A stretch of 64,000 nucleotides of DNA from Deferribacteres bacterium (GCA_020633655.1 JACKDF010000005.1:124001-188000); one strand, 5' to 3'. Counted from the first letter of the stretch, positions 1 through 10,008 are shown. The notes: generated by a model from the letters alone, not told the origin. Numbers and translations are program-made.

Positions 1-425
1 TAGTATTCGGCTATGACAATAAACAAAATGGTCTGTCGGCGACATTGATAGGCGCGATTAACTCAGGCTTCCCATACACTCCAGAATTCGCCCGTGGCGA
101 GTCTGCTGGTTCCAGTGTTTTCGTCGGATTGCGTGAGAACAGTGAACGCAAGCCATTGACAATCAACCTCGATTTGCGCTTGGCAAAATCATTCGTTTTG
201 GGTGGATACAGATTCCAGGCATTATTCGATATTACCAATCTGCTTGATACACGTAATGCGAACTATGTTTATGCAGATACTGGATTACCGGATTACACCT
301 TGCAGGATTACCAGAATTGGTCCAGACTGGTCGAAATTTCAAATTCAACAGAATATTTTAATAATCCCGGCAGATATACAGCGCCGCGATTTATCCAACT
401 GGGTTTGCGGATCAGCAATAAATAA
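1..425 (+). CDS. TonB-dependent outer-membrane receptor, C-terminal end (5' truncated by window)
   Basis: The frame is open from base 3 with no start codon needed, so the gene begins upstream of the window; about 140 C-terminal residues are visible. The sequence alternates aromatic and polar residues as in beta strands, has the FDITNLLDTRN stretch typical of the last strands of TonB-dependent receptors, and ends in a barrel-closing strand (FIQLGLRISNK). Such receptors import oligosaccharides or siderophores across the outer membrane using TonB energy. It lies 17 bp upstream of a PorV-like gene and heads the glycan-degradation locus, which suggests an oligosaccharide substrate. The substrate assignment is inference from context; the family call rests on the C-terminal pattern only. 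Confidence 0.75.
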   Translation, partial: VFGYDNKQNGLSATLIGAINSGFPYTPEFARGESAGSSVFVGLRENSERKPLTINLDLRLAKSFVLGGYRFQALFDITNLLDTRNANYVYADTGLPDYTLQDYQNWSRLVEISNSTEYFNNPGRYTAPRFIQLGLRISNK

Positions 426-442
426 GGTGAATGAGGTTATAA

Positions 443-1492
443 ATGAACTTGAAAAATATCGCAAAAAAATCAACGTTTGGCGCATTGGTTATCCTGCTGT
501 ATTTTCCCGCCCAAAACCTGCAGGCACAGGTTATTGGTCGCGTTGGTACCACCGCCTCGCCATTTCTGAAAATTGGTATCGGTGGCAGGGCTTTAGCTAT
601 GGGAGAAGCCTATACAACCCAGGCAGAGGATATTACTGGAATTTATTGGAATCCTGCCGGGTTGGCCAATATCTCCAAAAATCAAGCACTCTTCAGTCAT
701 TATGAATACATAGCCGATCTTAATTACGATTTTGGTGCGGTTGTCATTCCCGTTGAAGGTTTCGGCACTATCGGAGCATTTGTGGGATATTTGGGAATGC
801 CCGATATCGAGCGTACCACCATACAATTTCCCAATGGCACTGGCGAGCGGGTTTCGGCAAATTCATATGTTGTTGGATTGAGTTATAGCCGTGCCTTAAC
901 CGACCGGTTTACAATTGGTAGCAATGCGAAGTATATTCAGGAAACGATCTGGCACTCCAAAGCCAGCGGAATTGCCTTTGACATAGGCGTGTTTTACCGT
1001 GCTTTCTTTCGTAATCTCAAAATCGGTATGTCGATTACCAATTTCGGTACAGAGATGCAAATGCAAGGTCGGGATATGTTGATTCAGCACGATATCAACG
1101 ACACGTTTGAAGGCAATAATGAAAACATTGGGGGCCACCTTGATGCTGATCATTTTCCATTACCAATTTTGTTCCGCGTTGGCCTCTCATCCAATATTGC
1201 GAAGGATTTTCTTGGCGCTGAAAATCATGATTGGATAGTCGCTATTGATGCGGTTCATCCCAACGATAATAAAGAGTATTTAAGCGCGGGCACTGAATTA
1301 AGGCTTTATGAAATGTTTTCATTGCGAGGCGGTTACCGGCAATTGTACCTGGAAGATTCTGAGGGCGGTCCGACCTTTGGATTTGGTTTGTATTTCAAAA
1401 CGATGGGAACAGAAATGAACCTTGATTACGCAAATGTTGACTATGGCCGACTTGACAAGCAGAATAAATTTTCGATCATTCTTTCATTTTAA
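443..1492 (+). CDS. PorV/PorQ-family (UPF0164-like) outer-membrane beta-barrel protein
   Basis: The 349-residue product starts with a Sec signal peptide (cleavage near LQAQ) and continues with the N-terminal GRVGTTASPFLKIGIGGRA pattern characteristic of the PorV/PorQ family, followed by EAYTTQAEDITGIYWNPAGL. The rest is amphipathic barrel strands ending in an aromatic terminal residue (FSIILSF). PorV shuttles T9SS cargo at the outer membrane; many FCB genomes encode extra paralogues next to TonB receptors. A GAGG ribosome site lies about 8 nt before the ATG. It sits between a TonB receptor and a large surface protein, with gaps of about 20 bp, so the three are probably co-transcribed. Whether it serves secretion or glycan transport cannot be decided from sequence. 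Confidence 0.8.
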   Translation: MNLKNIAKKSTFGALVILLYFPAQNLQAQVIGRVGTTASPFLKIGIGGRALAMGEAYTTQAEDITGIYWNPAGLANISKNQALFSHYEYIADLNYDFGAVVIPVEGFGTIGAFVGYLGMPDIERTTIQFPNGTGERVSANSYVVGLSYSRALTDRFTIGSNAKYIQETIWHSKASGIAFDIGVFYRAFFRNLKIGMSITNFGTEMQMQGRDMLIQHDINDTFEGNNENIGGHLDADHFPLPILFRVGLSSNIAKDFLGAENHDWIVAIDAVHPNDNKEYLSAGTELRLYEMFSLRGGYRQLYLEDSEGGPTFGFGLYFKTMGTEMNLDYANVDYGRLDKQNKFSIILSF

Positions 1493-1513
1493 TAGAGGCA
1501 GCGGGAGATTTTT

Positions 1514-4500
1514 ATGAAAACAAGATATTTGTTCATCTTTTTTCTGTTTGTCTTTATTTGTGATTTAAAGGCACAGGACAACCTCAAAGGCAACGCAATT
1601 TACCAGGCGCGTAATGTGCACGCAGGGAATTTAGTACGTGTGACGTTTTACAATAACGCTCGTCTTGGCAGTGTTAGTGGGGACCAAAGCGAGGTTTATG
1701 CGGGCGAATGGCCGATTGGATCGGGAATGGTGCAGATGGGAAACAGTTCCGCTTATGTGATGAGCGAGCTTCGTGTCTATGCTGGCCTTGATTCTGTAAC
1801 GAGTGATTCAACTTATGAGTACATTACACCGGTAATATTTTGTGAAGGCTGGGATCCCAATTTATTTTCTCATGATACATTAGGCGTGTTTTTGGGATTT
1901 GAACCACTTCCAGGATATCTGAATATAACCCAAAAAGAAAAAGACCCATACCACGCGGTAGCCATGAGTCATCAGGCTTTTACCTGGCCTCCAACATGGC
2001 CGGATAAAATGGAAGATGCTATTGATCCGGGATGGGGCAATCACTGGAACGGTTATTTTGGCAAGGACCAGAAAAACGCCGATGAAGAAAGTTATTTTGT
2101 CCTCGATGACAATACTTACACCAAGCGTGTAAAAGGATACGCCCTTCCGAAACCGCTTTCCTCTGATCCGAACAGAGGTGGTCTTGCACTACGCCTTTCC
2201 GTTCGTGGGCTGCAGTGGTCTAACCCTGATGCCGAGGATTGCATTTTCTGGCTTTACAAAATTAAAAATTTCGGTGAATTGAAACTGGACAAAACCGTTT
2301 TCGGAGCCAATGTCGGCGCATCCAGCGGCGCTCTGGTTTCTACGAACAGCGACTGGGATGACGATGACGCCCGATTCTATCGTGAAATAAGTCTGGCTGT
2401 CAATTTCGATAACGACAACATCGGCACCCAGGGCTATTCGCCTGTGCCGTGGGTCGGTTTTGCTTTTCTCGAAAGTCCGGGCAACCCTTATGACGGCATA
2501 GACAACGACGGTGATGGCAACAATTTGGAAATACCGGGTGGTGGAACAGGTAAAATTATTAACGAAATCGATGACTTTTATAAATTTTATAATGTTGGTG
2601 ATCCAATTGTACTTATCGATTATGAAAGCGAAACCTATGAACGCACTATCTCGCAAATGCCGGCGGGTGGACTCACGATTAATCGTAATGGCCGCACATA
2701 CAGCATGCGACCTAATTCGCCTTTGGAAGAAATCCCTCGTAACGGTGTGGATGACAATCTTAATGGATTGATCGATGAGAGCGACGGTGCGGTCACACAG
2801 GATTCGGTGGAGTATTTTCTTTACATCAGATCCCAATTTAACGATCAGGACTATTTGGGAATTAATTACTTTTCCGGCGAAGGAACAGACAATCCACTCA
2901 TCGATGAAAAAAGAGACGATGGCATTGACAACGACGGTGATTGGGATTCACAATTCGATGACGTCGGTCTCGATGGAAAACCAGGAACCAGTGACGAAGG
3001 TGAAGGCGACGGTCAGCCCACGCCCGGCCGCGACGATTTACCCGGCGAACCAAATATTGACAAAGTTGATGTCGATGAGTCGGATCAGATTGGTCTGACC
3101 AGCTTTAAATTTTACCGCTATGGCACCCTCACCTACAGCAACGATGATCAAATGTGGGATTTCTCCCGCCCGGGTTATTTTGACAATACAACGACTGAAC
3201 GTGCCGACCATGACTATGTATTCGCCTCAGGCTACTTTCCGCTTCGACCGCAAGCGGAAGAGTTTTTCTCGATCGCTACCGTCTATGGGGTGAATGAAGT
3301 TGACATTCTCCGCAACAAGACCACTGTGCAAAAAATCTACAACTCTAACTACAATTTTGCTGTGGCACCCAACAAACCGAAGCTGACGGCAGTTGCTGGA
3401 GACAACAAAGTAACGCTTTACTGGGACGAAGGCGCAGAAGAAAGCTTTGATCGATTCCTTAAACGATATGACTTTGAAGGTTATAAAATCTACAAAGCCT
3501 CTCACCACACCTTCGGCGACGCAGGAACTATCACCGATGGTTTGGGTTTCGATCGCTTCAAAAAACCCATCGCCATCTATGATAAGGTGGATAAAATCTT
3601 CGGATTTTTCCCCAACGATTTTGGCACTGGTGTGTTGTTCAATTTGGGCAATGAAAGCGGACTTGTACATTCCTTCGTCGATGAGGATGTGACCAACGGC
3701 ATTACTTATTATTACGCGGTTACAGCTTTCGATCGTGGTGATTTGGAGAACAATATCGGCCCCTCGGAAACGACTATATTTGTTAATGTCAGCCAATCCG
3801 GTGAAATCCAGCTCAGTGATAATGTAATAACTGTCACCCCACAAGCGCCTGCCCTTGGATATAAGGATGCGGAATTCGATATTCTCCCCACGCGCGTGGG
3901 CGAAGGCAAAACCTCCGGTATTGTCGGCGTCGACATTCTCGATCCGAATATTTTGAACGACAAAGATGAATATGAAATCCAGTTTTTGGATAATTCAGTG
4001 GATAATATCGATAACGATCTCGATGGTCTGATCGATGCCGAAGATGGTTCTGAACTCATACCCAACGAAACAACCGGTTTCGTTCTACGCAACCTGACCC
4101 AGTCTATCGAGTATGATACGGTGATGATTTATCAGTACCGGGAGGAAGCGGATACAACGGTGTTGATCACAAATCTCTACGATGATCAGGATGGTGATCC
4201 AAATACATTTTCCAAAATAATCGATGGCTTGCAAATCTCTGTTTTCAATCCCCCGCCAGGTGTGATAAATCAGCCAGAAAACAATATTTACAATGGGATT
4301 TCCTGGAGTGAATCCATCGACTATGCGACAGCCTACAAAATGCTGTTCGGTCGCTTCTCACAGCGTGGCTTTGTTCCCGGAACGCCATATCCTCGGCAGT
4401 ATGAAATCGTTTTTTACGATGAGCTGGTTAACACTTCGCTTGCACTGGGTGTTCCCCTCGCAGCAACCGGAACAAAGATCCCTCTACCACCGGTGCAGGT

Positions 4501-5152
4501 CAACTTCAAAGCTTTTGATCCACAGACAGGCGAGGAGTTGAAATTTGGATTTGTGGATAATACACCAATCAATCAACCGGTGAGCCCACCCAAAGGTTTT
4601 TTCTCAGCGAAAGATCGCATCATCTTTTTTGAGACACTTGTCAATGATTCGGTGGTTATCACCCACAGTATATTGAACAATGATGTACAGGATTCGACGT
4701 TTTATAACGAATACGGCCGTTTTCTCGGCACCGGGGATACGTTGCGGCTCTACCCGGACATGCCATTCAACAACCAGGCGAAATACCGTTTTACCATCAA
4801 TGGTCAAAGCATCGATAACGATGTTGCCAAACAAGGCCTGGACAAAATAAAAGTTGTACCAAATCCATACGTTGTGACGGCTTTGTGGGAACCGCACAAT
4901 CCCTACACCTCCGGCCGTGGACCACGTCTCATTCAGTTTATCAATTTGCCCGAGAGATGTACCATCCGCATCTACGCCGTCGATGGCACACTGGTGCGCA
5001 CCCTCGAACACGACTCCCCCATGCGTGATGGCTCCGAACCCTGGGATTTGATGACCAGGGATAATATGGATGTGGCCTATGGCGTCTACATCTACCACAT
5101 CGAAGCGCCGGGAGTTGGCGAGCATGTGGGGCGGTTGCTTTTGATTAAGTAG
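1514..5152 (+). CDS. Large secreted surface protein with Asp-rich Ca-binding-like loops, FN3-like domain and sorting-type C-terminus
   Basis: The 1212-residue protein has a signal peptide ending at DLKAQ. Acidic loops of the type DGIDNDGDGN recur near residues 327, 410, 468 and 830; they resemble thrombospondin type 3 or EF-like calcium loops. A fibronectin III-like segment starts around residue 625 (KLTAVAGDNKVTLYWDEG). The C-terminus has a PNPY motif, then RIYAVDGTLVRTLEHD and GVYIYHIEAPG, a variant of the FlgD-Ig/T9SS sorting fold ending in LLLIK. No catalytic motif was recognised. It follows the TonB receptor and PorV-like genes at 21 bp, so it may be the extracellular glycan-binding partner of the receptor in place of SusD; that role is inference. 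A GGGAG site precedes the ATG. Confidence 0.7.
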   Translation: MKTRYLFIFFLFVFICDLKAQDNLKGNAIYQARNVHAGNLVRVTFYNNARLGSVSGDQSEVYAGEWPIGSGMVQMGNSSAYVMSELRVYAGLDSVTSDSTYEYITPVIFCEGWDPNLFSHDTLGVFLGFEPLPGYLNITQKEKDPYHAVAMSHQAFTWPPTWPDKMEDAIDPGWGNHWNGYFGKDQKNADEESYFVLDDNTYTKRVKGYALPKPLSSDPNRGGLALRLSVRGLQWSNPDAEDCIFWLYKIKNFGELKLDKTVFGANVGASSGALVSTNSDWDDDDARFYREISLAVNFDNDNIGTQGYSPVPWVGFAFLESPGNPYDGIDNDGDGNNLEIPGGGTGKIINEIDDFYKFYNVGDPIVLIDYESETYERTISQMPAGGLTINRNGRTYSMRPNSPLEEIPRNGVDDNLNGLIDESDGAVTQDSVEYFLYIRSQFNDQDYLGINYFSGEGTDNPLIDEKRDDGIDNDGDWDSQFDDVGLDGKPGTSDEGEGDGQPTPGRDDLPGEPNIDKVDVDESDQIGLTSFKFYRYGTLTYSNDDQMWDFSRPGYFDNTTTERADHDYVFASGYFPLRPQAEEFFSIATVYGVNEVDILRNKTTVQKIYNSNYNFAVAPNKPKLTAVAGDNKVTLYWDEGAEESFDRFLKRYDFEGYKIYKASHHTFGDAGTITDGLGFDRFKKPIAIYDKVDKIFGFFPNDFGTGVLFNLGNESGLVHSFVDEDVTNGITYYYAVTAFDRGDLENNIGPSETTIFVNVSQSGEIQLSDNVITVTPQAPALGYKDAEFDILPTRVGEGKTSGIVGVDILDPNILNDKDEYEIQFLDNSVDNIDNDLDGLIDAEDGSELIPNETTGFVLRNLTQSIEYDTVMIYQYREEADTTVLITNLYDDQDGDPNTFSKIIDGLQISVFNPPPGVINQPENNIYNGISWSESIDYATAYKMLFGRFSQRGFVPGTPYPRQYEIVFYDELVNTSLALGVPLAATGTKIPLPPVQVNFKAFDPQTGEELKFGFVDNTPINQPVSPPKGFFSAKDRIIFFETLVNDSVVITHSILNNDVQDSTFYNEYGRFLGTGDTLRLYPDMPFNNQAKYRFTINGQSIDNDVAKQGLDKIKVVPNPYVVTALWEPHNPYTSGRGPRLIQFINLPERCTIRIYAVDGTLVRTLEHDSPMRDGSEPWDLMTRDNMDVAYGVYIYHIEAPGVGEHVGRLLLIK

Positions 5153-5162
5153 GGGGGAAGCT

Positions 5163-5228
5163 CCAGGATTTTAGGCTGTAGAGTGCAAGCTCGTTCCTTG
5201 TCTCCGGAATGGGAACGAGCAAACCCTG
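5163..5228. repeat. Inverted repeat / hairpin between surface-protein gene and GH5-like gene
   Basis: Arms GCTCGTTCC (5189-5197) and GGAACGAGC (5212-5220) are perfectly complementary around a 14-nt loop. An outer pair CCAGG (5163-5167) and CCTGG (5224-5228) extends the fold. No T-run follows, so it is more likely a dispersed palindromic element or an mRNA processing or attenuation structure than a classical terminator. An in-frame ATG at 5209 lies inside the hairpin, one reason for rejecting it as the next gene's start. Confidence 0.6.
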
Positions 5229-5274
5229 GATTTTGAAGTCAGATGAGTTAATAAGAAAAGAATGCGATGTCCCG

Positions 5275-7101
5275 ATGAAAAGAAAATCCCTCCACCTGAT
5301 AACCATATTTTTACTCATGACCAGTCTTTTACAAGCGCAAAGTTTTAAAAATTTCATCACTGTTGATGGCGCAAAAATCATGGACGGCAAGGAACAATTT
5401 CGTTTTCTGTCGTTCAATATTCCCAACCTGAACTTTGTTGAGGATAATCTGGATTTTAAAACAGTTTATCCTTTCAGACTGCCGACAGAATTTGAAATTC
5501 GCGACGCCCTGATGTCCGTTAAACAAATGGGTGGCAGGGTGGTTCGCATCTATACGTTGCCCGTTCGTTTTCTGAGTTTTCCGGATTCGGTGCCAGCGTA
5601 CGTAACCGGTCCGGGGGAATTTAATGAGGATGCTTTCAAAGTTAATGATTTGATGCTTGCAATAGCTAACGAGCTTGGCATCAGAATTATTTTCCCCTTA
5701 TTAAATGAATGGAAATGGCTGGGAGGCAAACCGCAATATGCCGCTTTCCGAAACAAGTCTGAAACCGAGTTTTATACAGACAGGCAGTTAATCGATGATT
5801 TCAAGAAAACCATCGAATTCACGCTAAACAGAAAAAATACCATCACTGGTGTGAAGTATAAAGATGACAAAGCCATTCTCTGCTGGGAAACCGGTAATGA
5901 ATTGCTTTGCCCGCACGAGTGGACCGTCGAAATAACCCGCTACATCAAAAAGCTTGATAATAACCATCTCGTTTTGGACGGATACCACGCCATCGATAGT
6001 AGGCCCTTACGTGAGCAATCCGTATTAGAACCAAGCATTGATATCATTCATTCGCATCACTATGTCACAAATCCCATTGAACTTTGCGAACATATCGATC
6101 GCAATCTGGAAATTATCAATGGCCGAAAGCCTTACATTATCGGTGAATTTGGCTTTGAAAGTACCGCCAGCCTTGAAATGGTCATCGACAAAATTATCAA
6201 CACACCGGAAATTTCAGGCGGACTGATCTGGAGTCTGCGTTCCCACCGTGAAGAAGGCGGATTTTACTGGCATTCGGAACCTCTGGGCATGGGAATATAT
6301 AAATCTTACCACTGGCCTGGATTCGCCTCCGGTAATTCCTATGATGAAAGAAATTTCCTGGCGATGTTGCGCGAAAAAGCATTCAGTATTCAAAGGCTGG
6401 AAGCGCCAGTGATTCCAGTGCCGCAAGCACCTGTTTTATTGCCGATAACAGAAATTTATAAAATAAACTGGCAGGGTTCTGTTGGCGCTTCAGGGTATAA
6501 CATCGAAAGAGCCACAGGAACAAACGGTCCATGGGAGCAAATCGGCTTCAATATTTCTGATGCAGCTCTCCCATATTTCCCGCTTTTTCATGATGAATCA
6601 GCCAAAATTGAGGAAACGTATTATTACAGAACGCAGGCGATTAATGCTTCGGGCTTTTCTGCCTATTCCAATGTTGTTGGTCCGATTAAAGTTGAAAAAC
6701 AAGCGCTCATCGACAACATGCAGAACTACGGAAAAAATATTCTCAGTAAAGATGTAACGATTGTGACCGGCAATGACCGTAAGTGTAAAGAAAAAATGGA
6801 GCGCATGAATGGCGACAACGGAAGCGAGCTTCTCTATCGGACAGATGTACCCATAAAGTCATTCACGATTTACAGTTTTGAATATGTGGAGCAAACGGCT
6901 TTAAAATTATCAGTCTCGCACGATGGAATTGAATTTGAAATCATCGTGCCAGACACGAGTTGGCATCATGAACCGGGCAATGATTATGGTTATAATTTTC
7001 CAGTATGTTATACTTATGCCACCGATGAAGACGAGTATCAATTTCTAAAAATAGAATTTCTCCGTGAGGCGGAAATTGCCAGAGTTGAGATAATTTATTG
7101 A
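5275..7101 (+). CDS. Glycoside hydrolase family 5-like (endo-beta-mannanase type) with FN3-like domain
   Basis: Starting at the ATG at 5275 gives 608 residues with a clean signal peptide (MKRKSLHL...LLQAQ). A TIM-barrel clan A hydrolase spans roughly residues 20-370. The acid/base candidate is Glu209 in ETGNEL and the nucleophile candidate is Glu291 in IGEFGFE. The region before the acid/base (LNRKNTITGVKYKDD) closely resembles the same region of the GH5 enzyme at 21142, which supports a mannanase-type GH5 assignment. A fibronectin III-like domain follows near residues 385-475, then about 130 residues of unassigned beta-rich sequence. There is no T9SS tail, so a periplasmic site is likely. 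The subfamily and exact linkage cut are uncertain. Confidence 0.75.
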   Translation: MKRKSLHLITIFLLMTSLLQAQSFKNFITVDGAKIMDGKEQFRFLSFNIPNLNFVEDNLDFKTVYPFRLPTEFEIRDALMSVKQMGGRVVRIYTLPVRFLSFPDSVPAYVTGPGEFNEDAFKVNDLMLAIANELGIRIIFPLLNEWKWLGGKPQYAAFRNKSETEFYTDRQLIDDFKKTIEFTLNRKNTITGVKYKDDKAILCWETGNELLCPHEWTVEITRYIKKLDNNHLVLDGYHAIDSRPLREQSVLEPSIDIIHSHHYVTNPIELCEHIDRNLEIINGRKPYIIGEFGFESTASLEMVIDKIINTPEISGGLIWSLRSHREEGGFYWHSEPLGMGIYKSYHWPGFASGNSYDERNFLAMLREKAFSIQRLEAPVIPVPQAPVLLPITEIYKINWQGSVGASGYNIERATGTNGPWEQIGFNISDAALPYFPLFHDESAKIEETYYYRTQAINASGFSAYSNVVGPIKVEKQALIDNMQNYGKNILSKDVTIVTGNDRKCKEKMERMNGDNGSELLYRTDVPIKSFTIYSFEYVEQTALKLSVSHDGIEFEIIVPDTSWHHEPGNDYGYNFPVCYTYATDEDEYQFLKIEFLREAEIARVEIIY

Positions 7102-7120
7102 TTTCACCCAAGGAAACGAA

Positions 7121-10006
7121 ATGAGATTCTCCTTCATCACTATAATACTATTCACTTTTCATATCCTCCAGGCACAAACCACAAGCTACCTGCAAAATTT
7201 TGATGACGGGGAGATAACTGGCTGGAAATCGGATCACGAACGGACATTTAAATTATCCAACGACTCCTCGTCCCTAAAAATTACTTACACACGAACCACC
7301 TCAAGCGATCCGTGGGATAACTTTAATCTCACACTTCCCGATGAAATTGATGTATCAACCACGCCAAAACTTTATGTGCGGGCGAAAGCCGACATCCCTG
7401 TTGTCATCGGGTTGAAACCGATTCCGGTCAACCCGGTGAATTTGATTTCGAACAGCATTATAGGCGACGGCCAATGGAAAGAACTGATTTTTGAAATAAC
7501 AAACACCAGCAACCTTCGGGTCGCGCAAGTCTATTGCTATCTCAATGGCGGATCATCACAAAATAAATCCGGCACCGTGTGGTTTGATGAAATTCGTGTT
7601 GGTGATGCGGTTCTCGACTTACCTGCGATTTTTACACAATTGGAAGAAGCAATAGCCTCTGCGAATAAATTGTTGAACTCGACGATTGAAGGAAGTGGAG
7701 AAGGGGAATTCCCTGTTGGCTCGAAAAGTAGCTTGCAAAGCGTGATTTTTAACGCATCAGCATTTCTTGGCTCTGACGCGCAGCAAACGCAAATCGATTC
7801 TGCCACATCTGAACTTTATACCGCTTGCGCCATTTATGAATCACTCGTTAGCGCGCCGCCTTTAAATTTAGTTGATAAGCAGGCCAATAAACAAACGCGT
7901 TATTTGTACTTGAATTTGCAGGAGCAAATGAATCGTTCCTTGTTATTCGGCATGCATCACGCAACTGGATATGGCGTCGGCTGGACGGGTGATGATGACC
8001 GCAGCGATGTGAAAGATGTTTGCGGAGATTTCCCCGCTGTTTATAGCGAAGATTTGGTGGATGTACTGCGTGGCTCACAAGTGGAAAGAGTGCGCTACAG
8101 ACTGACTACCGCCTACAAACGCGGTGCTGTAATAACCATGTGCTGGCACCAGTACGATCCTGACGGCAGGAGTTTTTATGCTGACCAAATCAACAATGAA
8201 CAAATCGTTTCGCAAATTCTACCCGGCGGTGCACGCCATGACGATTATATTACGAAACTTAAGCATGCCGCAGACTTTTTTAAATCACTTCGCGGTGACG
8301 CTGGAGAGGCCATTCCAATAATATTTCGCCCGTATCATGAGCACACCGGAGGTTGGTTTTGGTGGGGAGTTGGGCATTGTACGACGGAAGAATACAACCA
8401 GCTGTGGCAGTTCACTGTGAATTATCTGCATGAAACCTTGCAAGTGCACAATCTGCTCTGGGTGATTTCTCCGAGTTTGGAACATATTTGGAGTGATGAC
8501 CAGTACTTCGATCGTTTTCCGGGTGATGATTATGTAGATATATACGGAACGGATTTTTACTACGATAACGATAGCGCCGTCCCCTCCACAAAGGTCGAAG
8601 AGTATCGAAACGGTCTGCATACGGTTGCCAGACATGCGATAAACCACAATAAAATACCAGCGCTTACCGAGGTGGGGCAGGAGGGGCTGGACGATTCGGA
8701 TTGGTTCACCAAAATGCTCATCGAACCGATCAAGTATGATTCGCTAAATACATTTTTTTCATACGCCGCAGTTTGGAGAAATGCAAGCACCACCCACCAC
8801 TTTGCGCCGTACCCAGGGCATCCGGTTGTGCCAAATTTTCTCGAGTTTTACAACGATCCTTATTCGTTGTTTGAGAGCGATCTGCCTGAGATGTATGCTT
8901 TACCGCAGGAGGATTTGGCGGCGCCGCTCTTCACTGCCTATGCCACAGCGCATTTTGTTTCGCCTTCAACCTCCGTGGAAATCTCTGTTGAAACCGACGA
9001 AAGGGCTTTCCTGCGCTGGAGTTATGATGATAAAGATTACGATTTGATGGCAAATCAATTCCAGGTGGGCGAAAGAAATTACAACCATACTACGTTTATC
9101 GATACAGAGCAGGGCACGGAAAACATTATTTACGTTCGCGCAGTTGATACCTTCGGTAATAAAACGCTTCAGTCGATAAGCATTACGTTTTCAGTCGATA
9201 CCCTGCAAGCTATCGTCGTTTGGAGCGATACGCTTTACCCGGTTTCCAACTGGAGTCAAAACAACACATCCCTTGGTAGCGGGTCTGATGCAGCGAATTT
9301 AATCACTGAAGTGCAAACGGCATATTTTATTAAGGATTTTGAACTGAGTACACAACCCAGTGGTGCCCGCGCAGCAATTCAATTTACAGGCGGTTTGGCA
9401 GTGTATATAAATGGAATTGAAGCGGCAAGAATAAACCTACCCGTCGATCAGGCACTAAATTATGAGTTGGAGGCGAGCTCTACTTTAAAAGTGACGCGAT
9501 CGATTACTTTTTCTTCTGAAATTGTTGATTTGTTAAGAGTTGGCACAAATAGAATTGCTGTTGAAGTGCATGGCGGGCAGAGCCAGAGTGCTGAGTATTT
9601 CGACGCGTTATTTCAAACCGATAAAGAATTGCCTTTTAATTATGGCTCACCCTGGTATTTCTACGATTTGGGCAATGCACCTGAAGAATTTACTCTCGGT
9701 GAAATCACGGACGTGGAATTAACCAAAAATACCACGATACCTGAAAAAACAGTGTTGTACCAAAACTACCCTAATCCATTTAATCCCTCAACGCAAATTT
9801 CCTATGAAATTGCTAAGGCAAGTCATGTTCAACTTGATGTTTACAACGTTATTGGCCAGAGAGTGCGAACTCTAATTAATGAGAAAAAAACGCCCGGGAA
9901 ATATGAAATAACAATTGATTTTTCTGATCTGGCCACTGGAAGTTATCTCTGCATTTTGAAGACAAATTCAGGTTTTGCAATACGTAAAATGGTGATGATC
10001 AAATAA
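7121..10006 (+). CDS. GH26 endo-beta-1,4-mannanase, modular, T9SS-sorted
   Basis: The 961-residue protein has a signal peptide, an N-terminal CBM-like beta-sandwich (about residues 20-165, FDDGEITGW start and WFDEIRVGD end), and a GH26 catalytic domain (about 255-600). GH26 hallmarks are FGMHHATGYGVGW, TMCWHQ, the acid/base Glu407 in FRPYHEH and the nucleophile Glu517 in ALTEVGQEG. Next come a chitobiase-type Ig-like segment, a roughly 160-residue module (about 693-852) shared with the CE2 esterase at 12074, and a T9SS type A tail (YQNYPNPFNP) ending in KMVMIK. It should hydrolyse internal mannan linkages at the cell surface. The gene lies 19 bp after the GH5-like gene and 2 bp before the esterase gene, so co-transcription is likely. 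Confidence 0.92.
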   Translation: MRFSFITIILFTFHILQAQTTSYLQNFDDGEITGWKSDHERTFKLSNDSSSLKITYTRTTSSDPWDNFNLTLPDEIDVSTTPKLYVRAKADIPVVIGLKPIPVNPVNLISNSIIGDGQWKELIFEITNTSNLRVAQVYCYLNGGSSQNKSGTVWFDEIRVGDAVLDLPAIFTQLEEAIASANKLLNSTIEGSGEGEFPVGSKSSLQSVIFNASAFLGSDAQQTQIDSATSELYTACAIYESLVSAPPLNLVDKQANKQTRYLYLNLQEQMNRSLLFGMHHATGYGVGWTGDDDRSDVKDVCGDFPAVYSEDLVDVLRGSQVERVRYRLTTAYKRGAVITMCWHQYDPDGRSFYADQINNEQIVSQILPGGARHDDYITKLKHAADFFKSLRGDAGEAIPIIFRPYHEHTGGWFWWGVGHCTTEEYNQLWQFTVNYLHETLQVHNLLWVISPSLEHIWSDDQYFDRFPGDDYVDIYGTDFYYDNDSAVPSTKVEEYRNGLHTVARHAINHNKIPALTEVGQEGLDDSDWFTKMLIEPIKYDSLNTFFSYAAVWRNASTTHHFAPYPGHPVVPNFLEFYNDPYSLFESDLPEMYALPQEDLAAPLFTAYATAHFVSPSTSVEISVETDERAFLRWSYDDKDYDLMANQFQVGERNYNHTTFIDTEQGTENIIYVRAVDTFGNKTLQSISITFSVDTLQAIVVWSDTLYPVSNWSQNNTSLGSGSDAANLITEVQTAYFIKDFELSTQPSGARAAIQFTGGLAVYINGIEAARINLPVDQALNYELEASSTLKVTRSITFSSEIVDLLRVGTNRIAVEVHGGQSQSAEYFDALFQTDKELPFNYGSPWYFYDLGNAPEEFTLGEITDVELTKNTTIPEKTVLYQNYPNPFNPSTQISYEIAKASHVQLDVYNVIGQRVRTLINEKKTPGKYEITIDFSDLATGSYLCILKTNSGFAIRKMVMIK

Positions 10007-10008
10007 TT

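Noticed and set aside
5209..5274. Upstream in-frame ATG at 5209 as start of the GH5-like gene
   Set aside because: It lies inside a hairpin, has no ribosome site, and would put 22 residues before a normal signal peptide that starts at 5275.
9540..9560. TGGCAC...TTGC resembling a sigma-54 promoter
   Set aside because: The spacing is 8 instead of 5 bases and it lies inside the GH26 coding sequence.
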